Below are positions 1 through 8,412 of a stretch of 64,000 nt of DNA, one piece after another (the stretch's first letter is position 1; the number at the start of each line of letters is the position of its first letter). The notes beneath the pieces are model-generated. The model did not search any database, was not told the origin of the DNA, and saw only the letters and a list, made by a program, of their open reading frames with translations. Location of the stretch: assembly GCF_025244745.1 (NCBI RefSeq), contig NZ_CP104213.1, positions 248,001 to 312,000 of the forward strand, read 5' to 3'. This stretch comes from Deinococcus rubellus (GTDB lineage Bacteria; Deinococcota; Deinococci; Deinococcales; Deinococcaceae). Both the position numbers and the translations under genes were made by a program.

Positions 1-869
1 ACAAAATCGACGAGAAGATCACCCTGAATGTACGCGCCAGCCAGGACGCCTACGTCTACCTCTTCAACGTGGACGGCACCGGCAAGGTCGATCAACTCCT
101 GCCCAACCGCTTTGCCAGCGGCGCAAACTTCGTCAAGGCCAACACCGTCAAGACCTTCCCGGCTCCGGGCGACCAGTTCACCTTCGACATCGCCGGTCCC
201 GAGGGCCTCAACAAGGTGCTGGTGCTGGCCAGCCAGACCCAGCTCGACCTCGGCGACCTCAGCAAGTTTTCCACCCAGCAAGACCAGCTCGCCACCGTCA
301 ATGCCAAGGGCCAGCAGCAGCTCGCCCAGGCGCTGAGCATCGTGGTCAGCCCGATTCCGCAAAATAGCTGGGTCAGCGACACAGCCTTCTACAACGTCGT
401 CTCCAAGCAGGTCGCCCAGACCGGCAACATCTTCGTCGGCACCAATGTCCCCGGCGCGGTGGTGTACCTCAAAGGCCAGCGCCTCGGCGACGCCAACCAG
501 ACCTTCAGCGCCATTCGCCCCGGCAGCTACCCGCTGCGGATCACCGCGCCCGGCTACCGCGACTACGCGACCACCATCACGGTGCGCGCCAACGCCACCA
601 CCAACGTCAACGTGGAATTCAACACTGTGGTGACGCCCGCCCCTGCACCGGTCAGCAACACCGCCCCGGTGAGCATCCGCAGCAGCGTCGCGGGCGCGCT
701 GATCTTCGTGGACGGACGCCAGGTCGGCACCATCCAGAACGGCGGCCTCGACCTGAACCTGACGCGCGGCGGCCACGAGATCGTGCTGATTGCCCCCGGT
801 TACAACACCTTCGTCAACACCTACAACGTGTCGCAGGGCGGCACCATCACTATCAACCCCAAGCGCTAA
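1..869 (+). CDS. DUF4384 domain protein with two PEGA repeats (5' end missing)
   Basis: The 5' end lies outside the window; the frame is open from base 3 and stops at TAA 867-869. The first ~130 visible residues are a DUF4384-type domain ([43 protein letters not shown]) and closely match the secreted protein at 42818-43690. Two PEGA-type beta repeats follow ([12 protein letters not shown]...PGYRDY and [12 protein letters not shown]...PGYNTF). PEGA repeats usually occur in surface or cell-envelope proteins, so an exported, envelope-associated protein is likely. The exact role is unknown. A strong intrinsic terminator follows. The paralogue lacks the PEGA part. Confidence 0.85.
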   Translation, partial: KIDEKITLNVRASQDAYVYLFNVDGTGKVDQLLPNRFASGANFVKANTVKTFPAPGDQFTFDIAGPEGLNKVLVLASQTQLDLGDLSKFSTQQDQLATVNAKGQQQLAQALSIVVSPIPQNSWVSDTAFYNVVSKQVAQTGNIFVGTNVPGAVVYLKGQRLGDANQTFSAIRPGSYPLRITAPGYRDYATTITVRANATTNVNVEFNTVVTPAPAPVSNTAPVSIRSSVAGALIFVDGRQVGTIQNGGLDLNLTRGGHEIVLIAPGYNTFVNTYNVSQGGTITINPKR

Positions 870-891
870 CGTCTCAGCGCACTTGACCTCG

Positions 892-921
892 AAAGCCCCG
901 GCCCCGTGCTGGGGCTTTTTT
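892..921 (+). terminator. Intrinsic terminator after the DUF4384/PEGA gene
   Basis: AAAGCCCC (892-899) pairs with GGGGCTTT (911-918), and the T-run continues to 921. It sits about 20 nt after the stop codon and serves the plus-strand gene. The next gene converges on it from the other strand. Confidence 0.85.
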
Positions 922-965
922 GGCTGTCAGCTGTGATTGGACCGGATCAATCGGCAGCGGGCCAA

Positions 966-1724
966 TCAGCAGCGCACGTCCTGGCCGAAATAGCTCTGCG
1001 AGAGCCTGGCATACTGGCCGTCTTTCAGCAGGGTCGAGAGTGCGCCGTTGAGTGCCTGGCGCAGCCCCACGTTGCCTTTCTGCACCGCCATACCGATGCG
1101 CTCGCGCCACAGCAAGTCGCCCATCACCAGCTTGGCCTTGTTATAGGTTTTCAGCGCCGCCAGAGCGGCGAACTTATCAGTCACTACGGCACTGACCTTG
1201 CCGGTAGCGACCGCTTGAATAGCTTCATCTGAGTTGCCGTAGACCGTGAGCTGCTTGTCGAACGGCAGTTTCTGGATATAACCCATGTAGGTGCTGCCCG
1301 ACTCGGCCCCCAGCACCCGGCCTGCCATCGCCTTGCTGGTGAGCGGACCGCCTGGCTGGGCCAGCGCCACCCCGCCAGTGCAGTAATGCGGCTGGGTAAA
1401 GTCCACGACTTTGGCGCGGGTCGAGGTGATGGCGTGCGAAGCGATGACCACGTCGTACTCGTTTTTGCTGAAGTCGCTCAGCAGCGAATCGAAATCGTCT
1501 TTGACCCATACCACCTTGAGGCCGAGCTGCTTGCCAATCAGGTCACCGAGGTCGACCTCGAAGCCCGCGAACTGACCGTCCTTGAGGAAATTGAACGGCT
1601 CGAAGTCGGCACTGGTGGCCAGCCGCAGCACACCACTGGCACGAATCTCATCGAGGCTGCGGGCCTGAGCGGCGGACGCCAATAGCGGCAGCGCAACGAG
1701 TAAAGCAAAACACAGACGCTTCAA
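966..1724 (-). CDS. Polar amino-acid ABC transporter substrate-binding protein (SBP_bac_3)
   Basis: Periplasmic binding protein of an amino-acid uptake ABC transporter, about 252 aa. A signal peptide (KRLCFALLVALPLLASAAQA) is followed by the family hallmarks near the mature N-terminus (SGVLRLATSADFEPFNF, FAGFEVDLGDLIGKQLG) and the central hinge region (VVIASHAITSTRAKVVDFTQPHY). I chose the TTG at 1724 because AGGAGGG lies 6 nt upstream and it places the signal peptide at the N-terminus. A longer reading frame to 1784 would prepend an arginine-rich tail. No permease or ATPase gene is adjacent, so it is an orphan here. Ligand unknown. Confidence 0.88.
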   Translation of the reverse strand: MKRLCFALLVALPLLASAAQARSLDEIRASGVLRLATSADFEPFNFLKDGQFAGFEVDLGDLIGKQLGLKVVWVKDDFDSLLSDFSKNEYDVVIASHAITSTRAKVVDFTQPHYCTGGVALAQPGGPLTSKAMAGRVLGAESGSTYMGYIQKLPFDKQLTVYGNSDEAIQAVATGKVSAVVTDKFAALAALKTYNKAKLVMGDLLWRERIGMAVQKGNVGLRQALNGALSTLLKDGQYARLSQSYFGQDVRC

Positions 1725-1866
1725 GGTAAGCCCTCCTCTGCGCCGCGCCCGGGAAACATGCCCGGACCAGCGAGGTGTCAGCACGCTAGCGGCCCAGAAC
1801 TGACGCCCCTGTCACAGGCCGAAAATCAGCAGTGCTGTTGTCGCCTGCTTCCCAGGACAGCGCCCC

Positions 1867-3627
1867 TCAGCTCAACTGCTCTACCTCGCTCCTGAGCTGC
1901 TCAAGACGCTGTATCAGCTCGCCGCCGCGCTGCTCGGCCTGGGCCAGCCGGGTCTGCTGCTGCTCCAGAAAGCGGGTAAACGGCAGGGCCGCGTCGTTCA
2001 GGCGGGCGTCGGCACGTTCCTGCTCGCGCAGGTATTCGCGGCGCAGGGTGGCGTCCAGGCTTTCACGCAGGGCCGAGAGGCGGGCGCGCAATTGCCTCAG
2101 CGCAGCGAGGCGCTTTTGCGGCAGCACGAACAGCCCCAGGCTGCCCACCGTCAGAAAGGCCAGGATGCCGGTGAAGTCGGCCAGCGCGCCGCCCAGAATC
2201 AGCGCCGTGGCGGTGCCGACGGCTACCCCGCCCGCTCCGAAGCCAATCACGCCCTTCATGGCGTCCTCGGCGTCCTGGGTGAGCTGGCGCGTGAGCTGCT
2301 GCTGGGTGCTCTCGGCCAGGTGGCGCTGGGCCGTGCCGGAGAGGTTCTCGACCAGCGCGGCGCGGTCATACGAGAAGCGGGGCCGCGCCGTGCTGACCCC
2401 GTCCTGGCGGTCAGCTTCGCCCTGGCGGCTGGCCGGATCGCGGTTGATGAGGTCGGCCTGCACGTCCTCCCAGAAATGCAGATTGCTCTCCACGAAACGG
2501 TCGATCATCTGGCCGAACTGCTTTTCAATGGCTTCCGGCAAGTCGGCCACCGCGTCGCGCCGGAAGGCGGCCTCCAGGTCGCGGGCGTTGACGAGCTGGC
2601 GGATATTGCCGATTCGCAGGGCGCGGTCAATGAACTTATCGGCCCGCACCTCGAATTCGCCGAGCAGGCGGTTCATGCGGCCAAGCTGACTCCCAAGTTC
2701 GGCCTGCATAACGCCCTGGTGGCGCTCACGCTGCTGCTCCAGGCGGCTCAGGGCGGCCAGATCGGTTTTGAGGGCCAGCCTGGCCCCAGCCGCGCGTGTC
2801 TGCTGGGCGGCCAGCAGCGTGGCGGCGGCGGCCAGCGGCGAGGCCAGCTTGAGCCGGGTGCGCTCGGTTTCGGAGAGACGCGATCTGAGCACTTCCCGTA
2901 GGGCCGCGAACCCCGCGTCACCGCCGCGCTGCTCCCTCCTGGCCGACACCAGGTAAACCGGCGGCGTCAGACCCAGCGTGGCCCGCGCGCCGCCCTCGAC
3001 AAACGCCCGTACCTGCTCTGCGGCCTGCGGTGTTTCGAGCAGATCGGCCTTGTTGACCACCATGATGACGCTGCGGCCCCAGCGCTTGACCAGGTCCAGA
3101 AACTGCCGCTCGGACTCGGTGAAGGGCCGATCGGCGCTGGTCAGGAACAGCACCAAGTCGGCGCGCGGCAAGAAGCCCTCGGTCAGCGTCTGGTGCTGGC
3201 GGATGATGGCGTTGGTACCGGGGGTATCGACCAGCGCCACGCCCTCCAGCACGCTCAGCGGCACCCGGATGCGGCTGACAAAGGGATCGTCGGTGGCTTC
3301 CATCCGGCTTTGAATGCCTTCCGTCTGAACGCCACCTTGCTGAATCACACCGTGTTGAATCACATAGATGCGGTCGGTGGTGGGCGTCACACCCTCGGGC
3401 AGCACCGCCGTACCCAGCAGCGCGTTGATGAAGCTGCTCTTGCCGGAATTGAACTCGCCCACCACCACCAGCAAAAACGCTTCGTCCAGGTTGCGGGCAC
3501 TCTGGCGGGCCTGCTCGACCTCGCGCTGGGGAGCCTCCTGCGTCTCCAGAAACGCCTGGAGGTCGGCCAGCAGGGTACGCTCGCGCGTCAGGAGAATCTG
3601 GACCTGGGCATTGACCAGCAGCGTCAT
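1867..3627 (-). CDS. Dynamin-like GTPase
   Basis: Large GTPase of the bacterial dynamin-like class, 586 aa. G1 P-loop GEFNSGKSS at about residues 57-65, G3 DTPGTNAI at about 135, and G4 NKADL at about 190. A long helical middle domain follows. Then come hydrophobic segments at about 430-490 (GVIGFGAGGVAVGTATALIL, ILAFLTVGSLGLFVLP) and a C-terminal coiled coil rich in Arg, Leu, Glu and Gln. This layout fits membrane remodelling or fusion at the inner membrane; the specific process is not known. Start ATG 3627 sits 6 nt after TAGACT, a leaderless-type promoter. It is divergent from the gene at 3694, so both promoters share about 66 bp. Confidence 0.88.
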   Translation of the reverse strand: MTLLVNAQVQILLTRERTLLADLQAFLETQEAPQREVEQARQSARNLDEAFLLVVVGEFNSGKSSFINALLGTAVLPEGVTPTTDRIYVIQHGVIQQGGVQTEGIQSRMEATDDPFVSRIRVPLSVLEGVALVDTPGTNAIIRQHQTLTEGFLPRADLVLFLTSADRPFTESERQFLDLVKRWGRSVIMVVNKADLLETPQAAEQVRAFVEGGARATLGLTPPVYLVSARREQRGGDAGFAALREVLRSRLSETERTRLKLASPLAAAATLLAAQQTRAAGARLALKTDLAALSRLEQQRERHQGVMQAELGSQLGRMNRLLGEFEVRADKFIDRALRIGNIRQLVNARDLEAAFRRDAVADLPEAIEKQFGQMIDRFVESNLHFWEDVQADLINRDPASRQGEADRQDGVSTARPRFSYDRAALVENLSGTAQRHLAESTQQQLTRQLTQDAEDAMKGVIGFGAGGVAVGTATALILGGALADFTGILAFLTVGSLGLFVLPQKRLAALRQLRARLSALRESLDATLRREYLREQERADARLNDAALPFTRFLEQQQTRLAQAEQRGGELIQRLEQLRSEVEQLS

Positions 3628-3693
3628 GGGTCCAGTCTAGCGGGAGTTTGCAGGAGACCTCTTTCGGGCGGCGGGTTTGCTAGCCTGCACGCT

Positions 3694-3996
3694 ATGAGTG
3701 ACTCCCCGAGCCAAGCTCCGGAGCAGGAAGTGCTGGGCATTCAGTTCACGCTGCCAGACATGGACGGCCTGACCTTTACCCGCGTGCTGCGCGACATCAT
3801 GCAGGACCAGGCGTTCGCCGTGCCGCTGCAAGTGCGGGCGCTGGAGCCTCGCCCCGGCGTGGACGGTCAGCTCACGCTGGCCTTCTTGCCGCCGGACCGT
3901 GAGCGGGCCAGCAAAGCGGTGCAGCGCCTCAAGACCATTCTGCTGCGCTACGGCGCACAGGTCGATCACATCCGGATGCCGGGCGAGGCGCAGTAA
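3694..3996 (+). CDS. Small conserved-looking hypothetical protein
   Basis: 100-aa soluble protein, family not recognised. It starts at ATG 3694, 7 nt after TAGCCT (leaderless type). It lacks a signal peptide or membrane segment. A mixed alpha/beta pattern is visible (LGIQFTLPDMDGLTFTRVLRDIM, LQVRALEPRPGVDGQLTLAFL, KAVQRLKTILLRYGAQ). Codon use matches its neighbours and the frame has a clean start and stop, so I regard it as a real gene. It is followed 40 nt later by the esterase gene, which has its own leaderless promoter. Confidence 0.7.
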   Translation: MSDSPSQAPEQEVLGIQFTLPDMDGLTFTRVLRDIMQDQAFAVPLQVRALEPRPGVDGQLTLAFLPPDRERASKAVQRLKTILLRYGAQVDHIRMPGEAQ

Positions 3997-4036
3997 GTCC
4001 CGGCCAACGCGCCGCCTCTGCTCTAAACTCCAGGGT

Positions 4037-5080
4037 ATGGCCGTTTCCGTTGCAGGCACCCGGGTCACCTTCACCCCGCCCACAGGCGCAACCGCGCTGC
4101 TGGGCGATTTCACCGACTGGATCAAACAAGCGCCACTGCCGGTCATCGGCGGCCAGCCCATGACGCTGACGCTGCCGCGCGGGGCGTGGGTAGAGTACGC
4201 CTGGCTGGGCGAGGACGGTCAACCCTTTGCCGACCCCGACAACCCGCAGAGGTCGCTCAATCCCTGGTGGAATTATCCTCGCGCCGCCGAGGTGGGCGAG
4301 TATCCGCGCCACTGGCTGTGGCAGGGAGACGCGCCCGCTAGCCCCTCGCAGCGCGGCGAGGCGCACCGGCTGGCCTGGGACGGCGAGGTGTTTCCCGGCA
4401 AGCGCCGAGGCTATGTCTACACCCCGCCGAATTACGACTTGGCCCAGACCTACCCGGTGTACTACGTGCAGGACGGCGTGGCCTTTTACCGCACCGGCAG
4501 GCTGGGTGAACTGCTCGACCGGGCGCTGGCGCATAACCTGATCGACCCGGCGGTGCTGGTCTTCGTGGAGCCGCTGGACCGCAACGCCGAGTACTACCTC
4601 AACGACCGCTACTTCGACTTTCTGCTTCAGGAAGTGCTGCCGCAGGTCGAGGTCCGCTTCCCGGTCAGCCGCGAGGCCGGGGGGCGCGGGCTGTGGGGCG
4701 CGTCGCTGGGCGGCCTGATCAGCCTCTCCACCGCCTGGCAGCATCCCGACGTGTTCGGACGGGTGGTCAGCCACAGCGGGGCCTTCATCGCCTCGCCGCA
4801 GGGCAGGCACGGCCCGCAGATCGACACCACCACGGCAGGCGAGTGGCTACGCGAGCAGCTCCAGCTCAGGCCACCCACGACCCTCAAGATCAGTTTGGAC
4901 ACCGGCACCCTGGAATGGCTGCTTTCTCCCAACCGCCGGATGGCCGCCGCGCTGCAAGACCTCGGCGTGCCCCACCAATACCGAGAGTACCCCAGCGGCC
5001 ACAACTGGGTCACCTGGCAAAACGCCCTGCCCGAAGCACTGCTGTACATGCAGGAGCGCCAGGGCGGGACAAAGTTTTAA
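4037..5080 (+). CDS. Esterase D/enterochelin-esterase-like alpha/beta hydrolase
   Basis: 347 aa. The N-terminal ~90 residues look like an early-set/CBM48-type beta domain (VTFTPPTGATALLGDFTDW, LPRGAWVEYAWLGEDG). The hydrolase domain follows: GKRRGYVYTPPNY, VYYVQDGVAFY, nucleophile elbow GASLGG at about residue 226, and a catalytic-type histidine near the C-terminus (YPSGHNWVTW). The two-domain build matches the Fes/esterase-D-like family, which cleaves ester bonds of siderophores or acyl compounds. No siderophore genes are nearby, so the substrate is open. It starts at ATG 4037, 7 nt after TAAACT. Cytoplasmic, since no signal peptide is seen. Confidence 0.85.
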   Translation: MAVSVAGTRVTFTPPTGATALLGDFTDWIKQAPLPVIGGQPMTLTLPRGAWVEYAWLGEDGQPFADPDNPQRSLNPWWNYPRAAEVGEYPRHWLWQGDAPASPSQRGEAHRLAWDGEVFPGKRRGYVYTPPNYDLAQTYPVYYVQDGVAFYRTGRLGELLDRALAHNLIDPAVLVFVEPLDRNAEYYLNDRYFDFLLQEVLPQVEVRFPVSREAGGRGLWGASLGGLISLSTAWQHPDVFGRVVSHSGAFIASPQGRHGPQIDTTTAGEWLREQLQLRPPTTLKISLDTGTLEWLLSPNRRMAAALQDLGVPHQYREYPSGHNWVTWQNALPEALLYMQERQGGTKF

Positions 5081-5102
5081 GAACCGGTCAGGACTGGGCC
5101 AA

Positions 5103-6188
5103 TCAAAGTTGGGCTGCCGTCTGAGGCGTCAGGTGCTGCGCCTGCTCCCACGCGTAGAACTCCGGCTTGTAGAACTCCAGACGGACCTTCTTGTACTCCC
5201 TGGTCGAATACAGGATGTCGTATTCGAAGGGGGCCACCTCGTCGTTGATGGCCTGAATTTTACCGAACGCCTCCTCCTTGCTGCGGCCATGCACCATCGT
5301 GAAAATGGTGTAGGGCCACTCGGGGTAGGTGGGGCGCAGGTAGCAGTGCGAGACGGCCTTGAAGCTGGCCATCGCCTGTCCGATCTCGGCCACCTGATCC
5401 TGCGGCACAGCCCACACGCCCATCGCGTTGAAGGTAAAGCCCGCCGACTGATGCTTGAACACCGCGCTGACCCGCCGCAGCGCCCCCGCCGCCTTCATCT
5501 TCTCGGCGTGGGCGGCCACCTCGGCAATGGTCATGCCCAGCGCCGCACAGGCCGCCGCGTAAGGTTCCTCGGTGATCGGCAGGTCTTTCTGGAATTCCAC
5601 CACAAAGCGCTTGTCGGTGTCGGTCACGACGTAGCCGATGTTGCGCTGGGCGCTGGTGTACTGGGGCTTACTCTTGGCGTTCCAGGCTTCCCTGCCGGTC
5701 ATGTCGAATTCCACGCCGATCTTGTAGAGGTGCAGCGTGGGCATCAAGCGGGTCAGCTTCGCGCCCGACAGCTCGTGGAGGCGCTGCACGTGGGCTTCCA
5801 GGTCGCTCTCCGGCGGCACGGCGATGGTGTACCACAGGTTGAAATCGTGATTGCGCCGGTAGTTGTGGCTGACACCGGGGTGCTGGCTGACGATCTCGGC
5901 CCCCGCATCGAGTTGCTCGGCGTCGTGAACGGCAGCCACCAGGCTCGACTGGTAGCCCAGCGTGCGGGTGTCGAAAATGGCGCTGACTTGACGCAGCACC
6001 CCCTCGACCTTGACCTCGCGCAGAATACTGAGCGCTTCCTGCTCGCTCAGCCCGACCTCCTGCGCCAGCACGGCGTAGGGACGCTGCACGATGGGGATGT
6101 CTTTCTGGATGCGGTTGAGCAGCAGTTCACGCGCCGAGGGGGCGGCAGGCTGGTTGCCCTGCGCCGGGGTCAGATTGGTGGCGGTCAT
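5103..6188 (-). CDS. Fused AhbA-AhbB-like siroheme decarboxylase (annotated elsewhere as Lrp/AsnC regulator)
   Basis: 361 aa with two tandem AsnC-like halves. Half 1 (about 20-170): winged helix IQKDIPIVQRPYAVLAQEVG, then PGVSHNYRRNHDFNLWYTI. Half 2 (about 190-350): a similar helix-turn-helix, then AVSHCYLRPTYPEWPYTIFT and MVHGRS. The HNYxRxHxxNxW and HCYxRPTYPxWPY signatures are those of siroheme decarboxylase subunits AhbA/NirG-type and AhbB/NirL-type, which convert siroheme to didecarboxysiroheme. They are normally separate proteins. A purely regulatory Lrp-type role is the alternative. Start ATG 6188 is 6 nt after TAGCCT. Upstream is an Rrf2 regulator that could sense Fe-S or nitrosative stress. 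Confidence 0.75.
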   Translation of the reverse strand: MTATNLTPAQGNQPAAPSARELLLNRIQKDIPIVQRPYAVLAQEVGLSEQEALSILREVKVEGVLRQVSAIFDTRTLGYQSSLVAAVHDAEQLDAGAEIVSQHPGVSHNYRRNHDFNLWYTIAVPPESDLEAHVQRLHELSGAKLTRLMPTLHLYKIGVEFDMTGREAWNAKSKPQYTSAQRNIGYVVTDTDKRFVVEFQKDLPITEEPYAAACAALGMTIAEVAAHAEKMKAAGALRRVSAVFKHQSAGFTFNAMGVWAVPQDQVAEIGQAMASFKAVSHCYLRPTYPEWPYTIFTMVHGRSKEEAFGKIQAINDEVAPFEYDILYSTREYKKVRLEFYKPEFYAWEQAQHLTPQTAAQL

Positions 6189-6266
6189 GTCCCCAGGCTA
6201 GCACCGCCGAGGCCAGTAAAACGTCCTGCCAGACCCTGTTTTCGCTGCCTCGCCTTGACTGACCGT

Positions 6267-6734
6267 TCAGGCAGGCGACAGGCTCAGCGGCGACTCAGCG
6301 TCAGCACGGGCCGTCAGTTCCTCAGCCAGTTCGGCCAGACTGGTACGCGCCAGCCTGGCCTCCAGAGCCGCCTGCGCCTCGCTGCACACCGCACCGAGCA
6401 CCTCCTGAATATGCCGCCCCACCGCACACTCCTGACTGGGATGCTCGTGCAGGGCGATCAGACGCTCGGGCGGCTGCACCGCGCGGTAAATTTCCAGCAA
6501 GCTGATCTCGCTCGCCGGGCGGGCCAGATTCAGGCCGGTGACGCCCTGGCGCGAGCAGACCAGTCCGGCCCGGCGCAGCATACTGCTGACGCCGCGCACG
6601 ATCACCGGGTTGACGCCGACGCTGCACGCCAGCTTCTCCGAACTCTGCGCCTCCCCGCCGTGAACCTGGCCCGCGTGGACACTCAGCAGCGCCAGCACGT
6701 GCGAGGCCACCGCGAAGCGGCTCGACACCGTCAT
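6267..6734 (-). CDS. Rrf2-family transcriptional regulator
   Basis: 155 aa. N-terminal winged helix typical of Rrf2 (SSRFAVASHVLALLS, SSEKLACSVGVNPVIVRGVSSMLRRAGLV, GLNLARPASEISLLEIYRAV). Three cysteines lie in the region where Rrf2 proteins bind an Fe-S cluster or sense thiol stress (LACSVG, LVCSRQG, QECAVG), plus a later Cys in GAVCSEA. The spacing does not exactly match IscR, so a YwnA-like branch is also possible. ATG 6734 has GGGGAG as ribosome site. A palindrome overlapping its -10 box (6748-6761) suggests autoregulation. It lies directly upstream of the AhbAB-like gene on the same strand. Confidence 0.85.
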   Translation of the reverse strand: MTVSSRFAVASHVLALLSVHAGQVHGGEAQSSEKLACSVGVNPVIVRGVSSMLRRAGLVCSRQGVTGLNLARPASEISLLEIYRAVQPPERLIALHEHPSQECAVGRHIQEVLGAVCSEAQAALEARLARTSLAELAEELTARADAESPLSLSPA

Positions 6735-6747
6735 GAAAGACTCCCCG

Positions 6748-6763
6748 ACATGTCAGCATGTTA
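6748..6763 (-). promoter_or_regulatory. Candidate Rrf2 operator over the -10 box
   Basis: The inverted repeat ACATG-tcag-CATGT (6748-6761) overlaps a minus-strand TAACAT -10 box (6758-6763), with the Rrf2 gene starting at 6734. Binding here would block its own promoter. Inferred from position only. Confidence 0.45.
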
Positions 6764-6803
6764 CTTACAGGCTCAGTGAGAAGTCAAGCGCGGCGCAGTC
6801 GAG

Positions 6804-6833
6804 TGGTGAGGAGTCAAGTGGTGAGGAGTCAGG
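6804..6833. repeat. 15-bp tandem duplication at the 3' end of the RidA gene
   Basis: TGGTGAGGAGTCAAG (6804-6818) is followed directly by TGGTGAGGAGTCAGG (6819-6833), running into the RidA stop codon region. A similar 15-bp duplication spans the stop codon of the neighbouring PP2C gene. Confidence 0.6.
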
Positions 6834-7197
6834 CGAACTGAACCATCACCTCGATCTCGACCAGCACGTCGCGGGGCAGTCTTGCCACCTGCACCGTCGA
6901 GCGGGCCGGATAAGGCTGAACAAAATATTCGGCGTAGACGGTATTCATCTCGGCAAAGTGATTCATGTCGCTCAGGAACACGGTGGTCTTGACCACGCCC
7001 GCGAAGTCGCTGCCCGCCGCCCGCAGCAGCGCCGCCAGGTTGTCGAGCACCTGCCGGGTCTGCTCGGTGATGCCGCCTGCCACCAGATCGCCGCCCGGCG
7101 TCAGCGGAATCTGGCCGCTGGTGATCATCAGGTTGCCGAAACGCACGGCCTGGCTGTAGGGGCCGATGGCGGCGGGCGCTTCGGCAGTGGCAATCAC
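6829..7197 (-). CDS. RidA-family enamine/imine deaminase
   Basis: 122 aa, the standard length for RidA (YjgF/YER057c/UK114). Signature residues are present: APAAIGPYSQAV at the N-terminus, TSGQIPLTPGG, NLAALLRAAGSDFAGVVKTTVFLSDM, and the C-terminal PARSTVQVARLPRDVLVEIEVMV, which contains the conserved Arg that binds the substrate carboxylate. RidA hydrolyses reactive 2-aminoacrylate and related enamines made by PLP enzymes such as threonine/serine dehydratases; an ilvA gene is in this window (31998-33557). The start is GTG 7197; no upstream in-frame ATG is available. Cytoplasmic. Confidence 0.93.
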   Translation of the reverse strand: MIATAEAPAAIGPYSQAVRFGNLMITSGQIPLTPGGDLVAGGITEQTRQVLDNLAALLRAAGSDFAGVVKTTVFLSDMNHFAEMNTVYAEYFVQPYPARSTVQVARLPRDVLVEIEVMVQFA

Positions 7198-7292
7198 CGT
7201 TTTCTGGGGGTCTGCATTGCACTGGACTGGACCGCATCAGGCTGGGGTTGGTCACTCATTCAGTGAGTCTAGCAGCCGCCTCTTCAAGCGCC

Positions 7293-7322
7293 GTCAGTTC
7301 AGATGCGGTCAGTTCAGATTCT
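7293..7322. repeat. 15-bp tandem duplication spanning the PP2C stop codon
   Basis: GTCAGTTCAGATGCG (7293-7307) is followed by GTCAGTTCAGATTCT (7308-7322). The second copy contains the PP2C stop codon (7309-7311, minus strand), and the first copy lies just downstream of it. Confidence 0.6.
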
Positions 7323-8412
7323 GGCGGTCCGGGGGAGATTTCGGCTGACGCGGCGCGCTGCCCAGTCTGAGCGCCGCCGGGAGCGCCTGGTTGAGTTTGA
7401 GGCGGTTGCGGCGCACCACCCAGCCGAGCAGGCCCAGCAGCAGCACAGCCGTCACCAGCAGAATCAGGCTGCGTTCCTCCTGAAAAAGCAGCGCACCCAT
7501 CAGGGCGAAGTACACCAGCGCCAGCGTCAGGTACATCGCCGGACTGCTGCCCCGGCGCAGGCCCAGCAGCACGTCCACATAAATCGGACCGTCGCTCTGG
7601 CGCGGCGGCAGACCGTAGCCCGGTAGCGGCTGCTGCGCGCCCACATCCACGATCACGGCGGTCACGTTGTCGGGGCCGCCCAGGGCGTTGGCCGCGTCGA
7701 TCAGGCGCTGGGCGGTCAGTTCCGGCGGCAGCCGCCAGCCCAGCATCACCCGCAGATCCTGCTCCTCGACCACACCGCTCAGGCCGTCGCTGCACAGCAG
7801 CAGCCGGTCCCCGCGCTTGAGGGGAAAGCCGTAGAGTTCGAGCCGCACCCGTTCCTCGCCGCCCAGGGCATTGCTGACCACGCTGCGCCACTGGTGGTCG
7901 CGGGCCTCAGCTTCAGTCAGGTTGCCCAGGCGCACCTGCTCGGCCACCCAGGAATGGTCCTCGGTCAGCCGGGTGAGTTCGCCGCCGCGCAGCAAGTAGG
8001 CCCGCGAGTCGCCCACGTGCGCCAGAATGGCCGCGCCCCGGTCAATCGCCAGCGCCACTAGGGTCGTGCCCATGCCCACGTACTCGCCCACCGCGTGGCG
8101 CATGACCTCCATATTGGCCGCCTGCACCGCCTCGGCCAGGCGTTCGGGGGGCCGCTTGCGGCCTTTGCCCTGCAAGAAGGTGCTGCCCAGGGCGTCGAGC
8201 GCCAGGTTGGCCGCCAGTTCACCCGCCGCATGCCCGCCCATGCCGTCGGCCACCGCATAGAGGCCGCCCCGAGCCAATTCCACCGCCAGCCCCGCGTCCT
8301 CATTGACGCTCCGCTGACGCCCGGTATCGGTCAGCAGGCCGGAGAGAAGCGGCGAGGCCCCACTGCGTCGCATGGACTCAGTATAAATCGGCGGCGAGTG
8401 CGAAATGGCCAT
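7309..8412 (-). CDS. PP2C-family (PPM/Stp1-like) protein phosphatase with C-terminal membrane anchor
   Basis: 367 aa. Ser/Thr protein phosphatase: metal-binding motifs [42 protein letters not shown] and [12 protein letters not shown] lie in order over residues ~30-265. These are the Mn/Mg ligands of PPM phosphatases. After a linker, two hydrophobic helices (about 295-340: [18 protein letters not shown] and [18 protein letters not shown]) anchor it in the inner membrane with the catalytic domain cytoplasmic. It would counteract Hanks-type kinases; no kinase gene is in the window. I chose ATG 8412 because AAAGGAGG lies 7 nt upstream. Confidence 0.92.
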   Translation of the reverse strand: MAISHSPPIYTESMRRSGASPLLSGLLTDTGRQRSVNEDAGLAVELARGGLYAVADGMGGHAAGELAANLALDALGSTFLQGKGRKRPPERLAEAVQAANMEVMRHAVGEYVGMGTTLVALAIDRGAAILAHVGDSRAYLLRGGELTRLTEDHSWVAEQVRLGNLTEAEARDHQWRSVVSNALGGEERVRLELYGFPLKRGDRLLLCSDGLSGVVEEQDLRVMLGWRLPPELTAQRLIDAANALGGPDNVTAVIVDVGAQQPLPGYGLPPRQSDGPIYVDVLLGLRRGSSPAMYLTLALVYFALMGALLFQEERSLILLVTAVLLLGLLGWVVRRNRLKLNQALPAALRLGSAPRQPKSPPDRQNLN

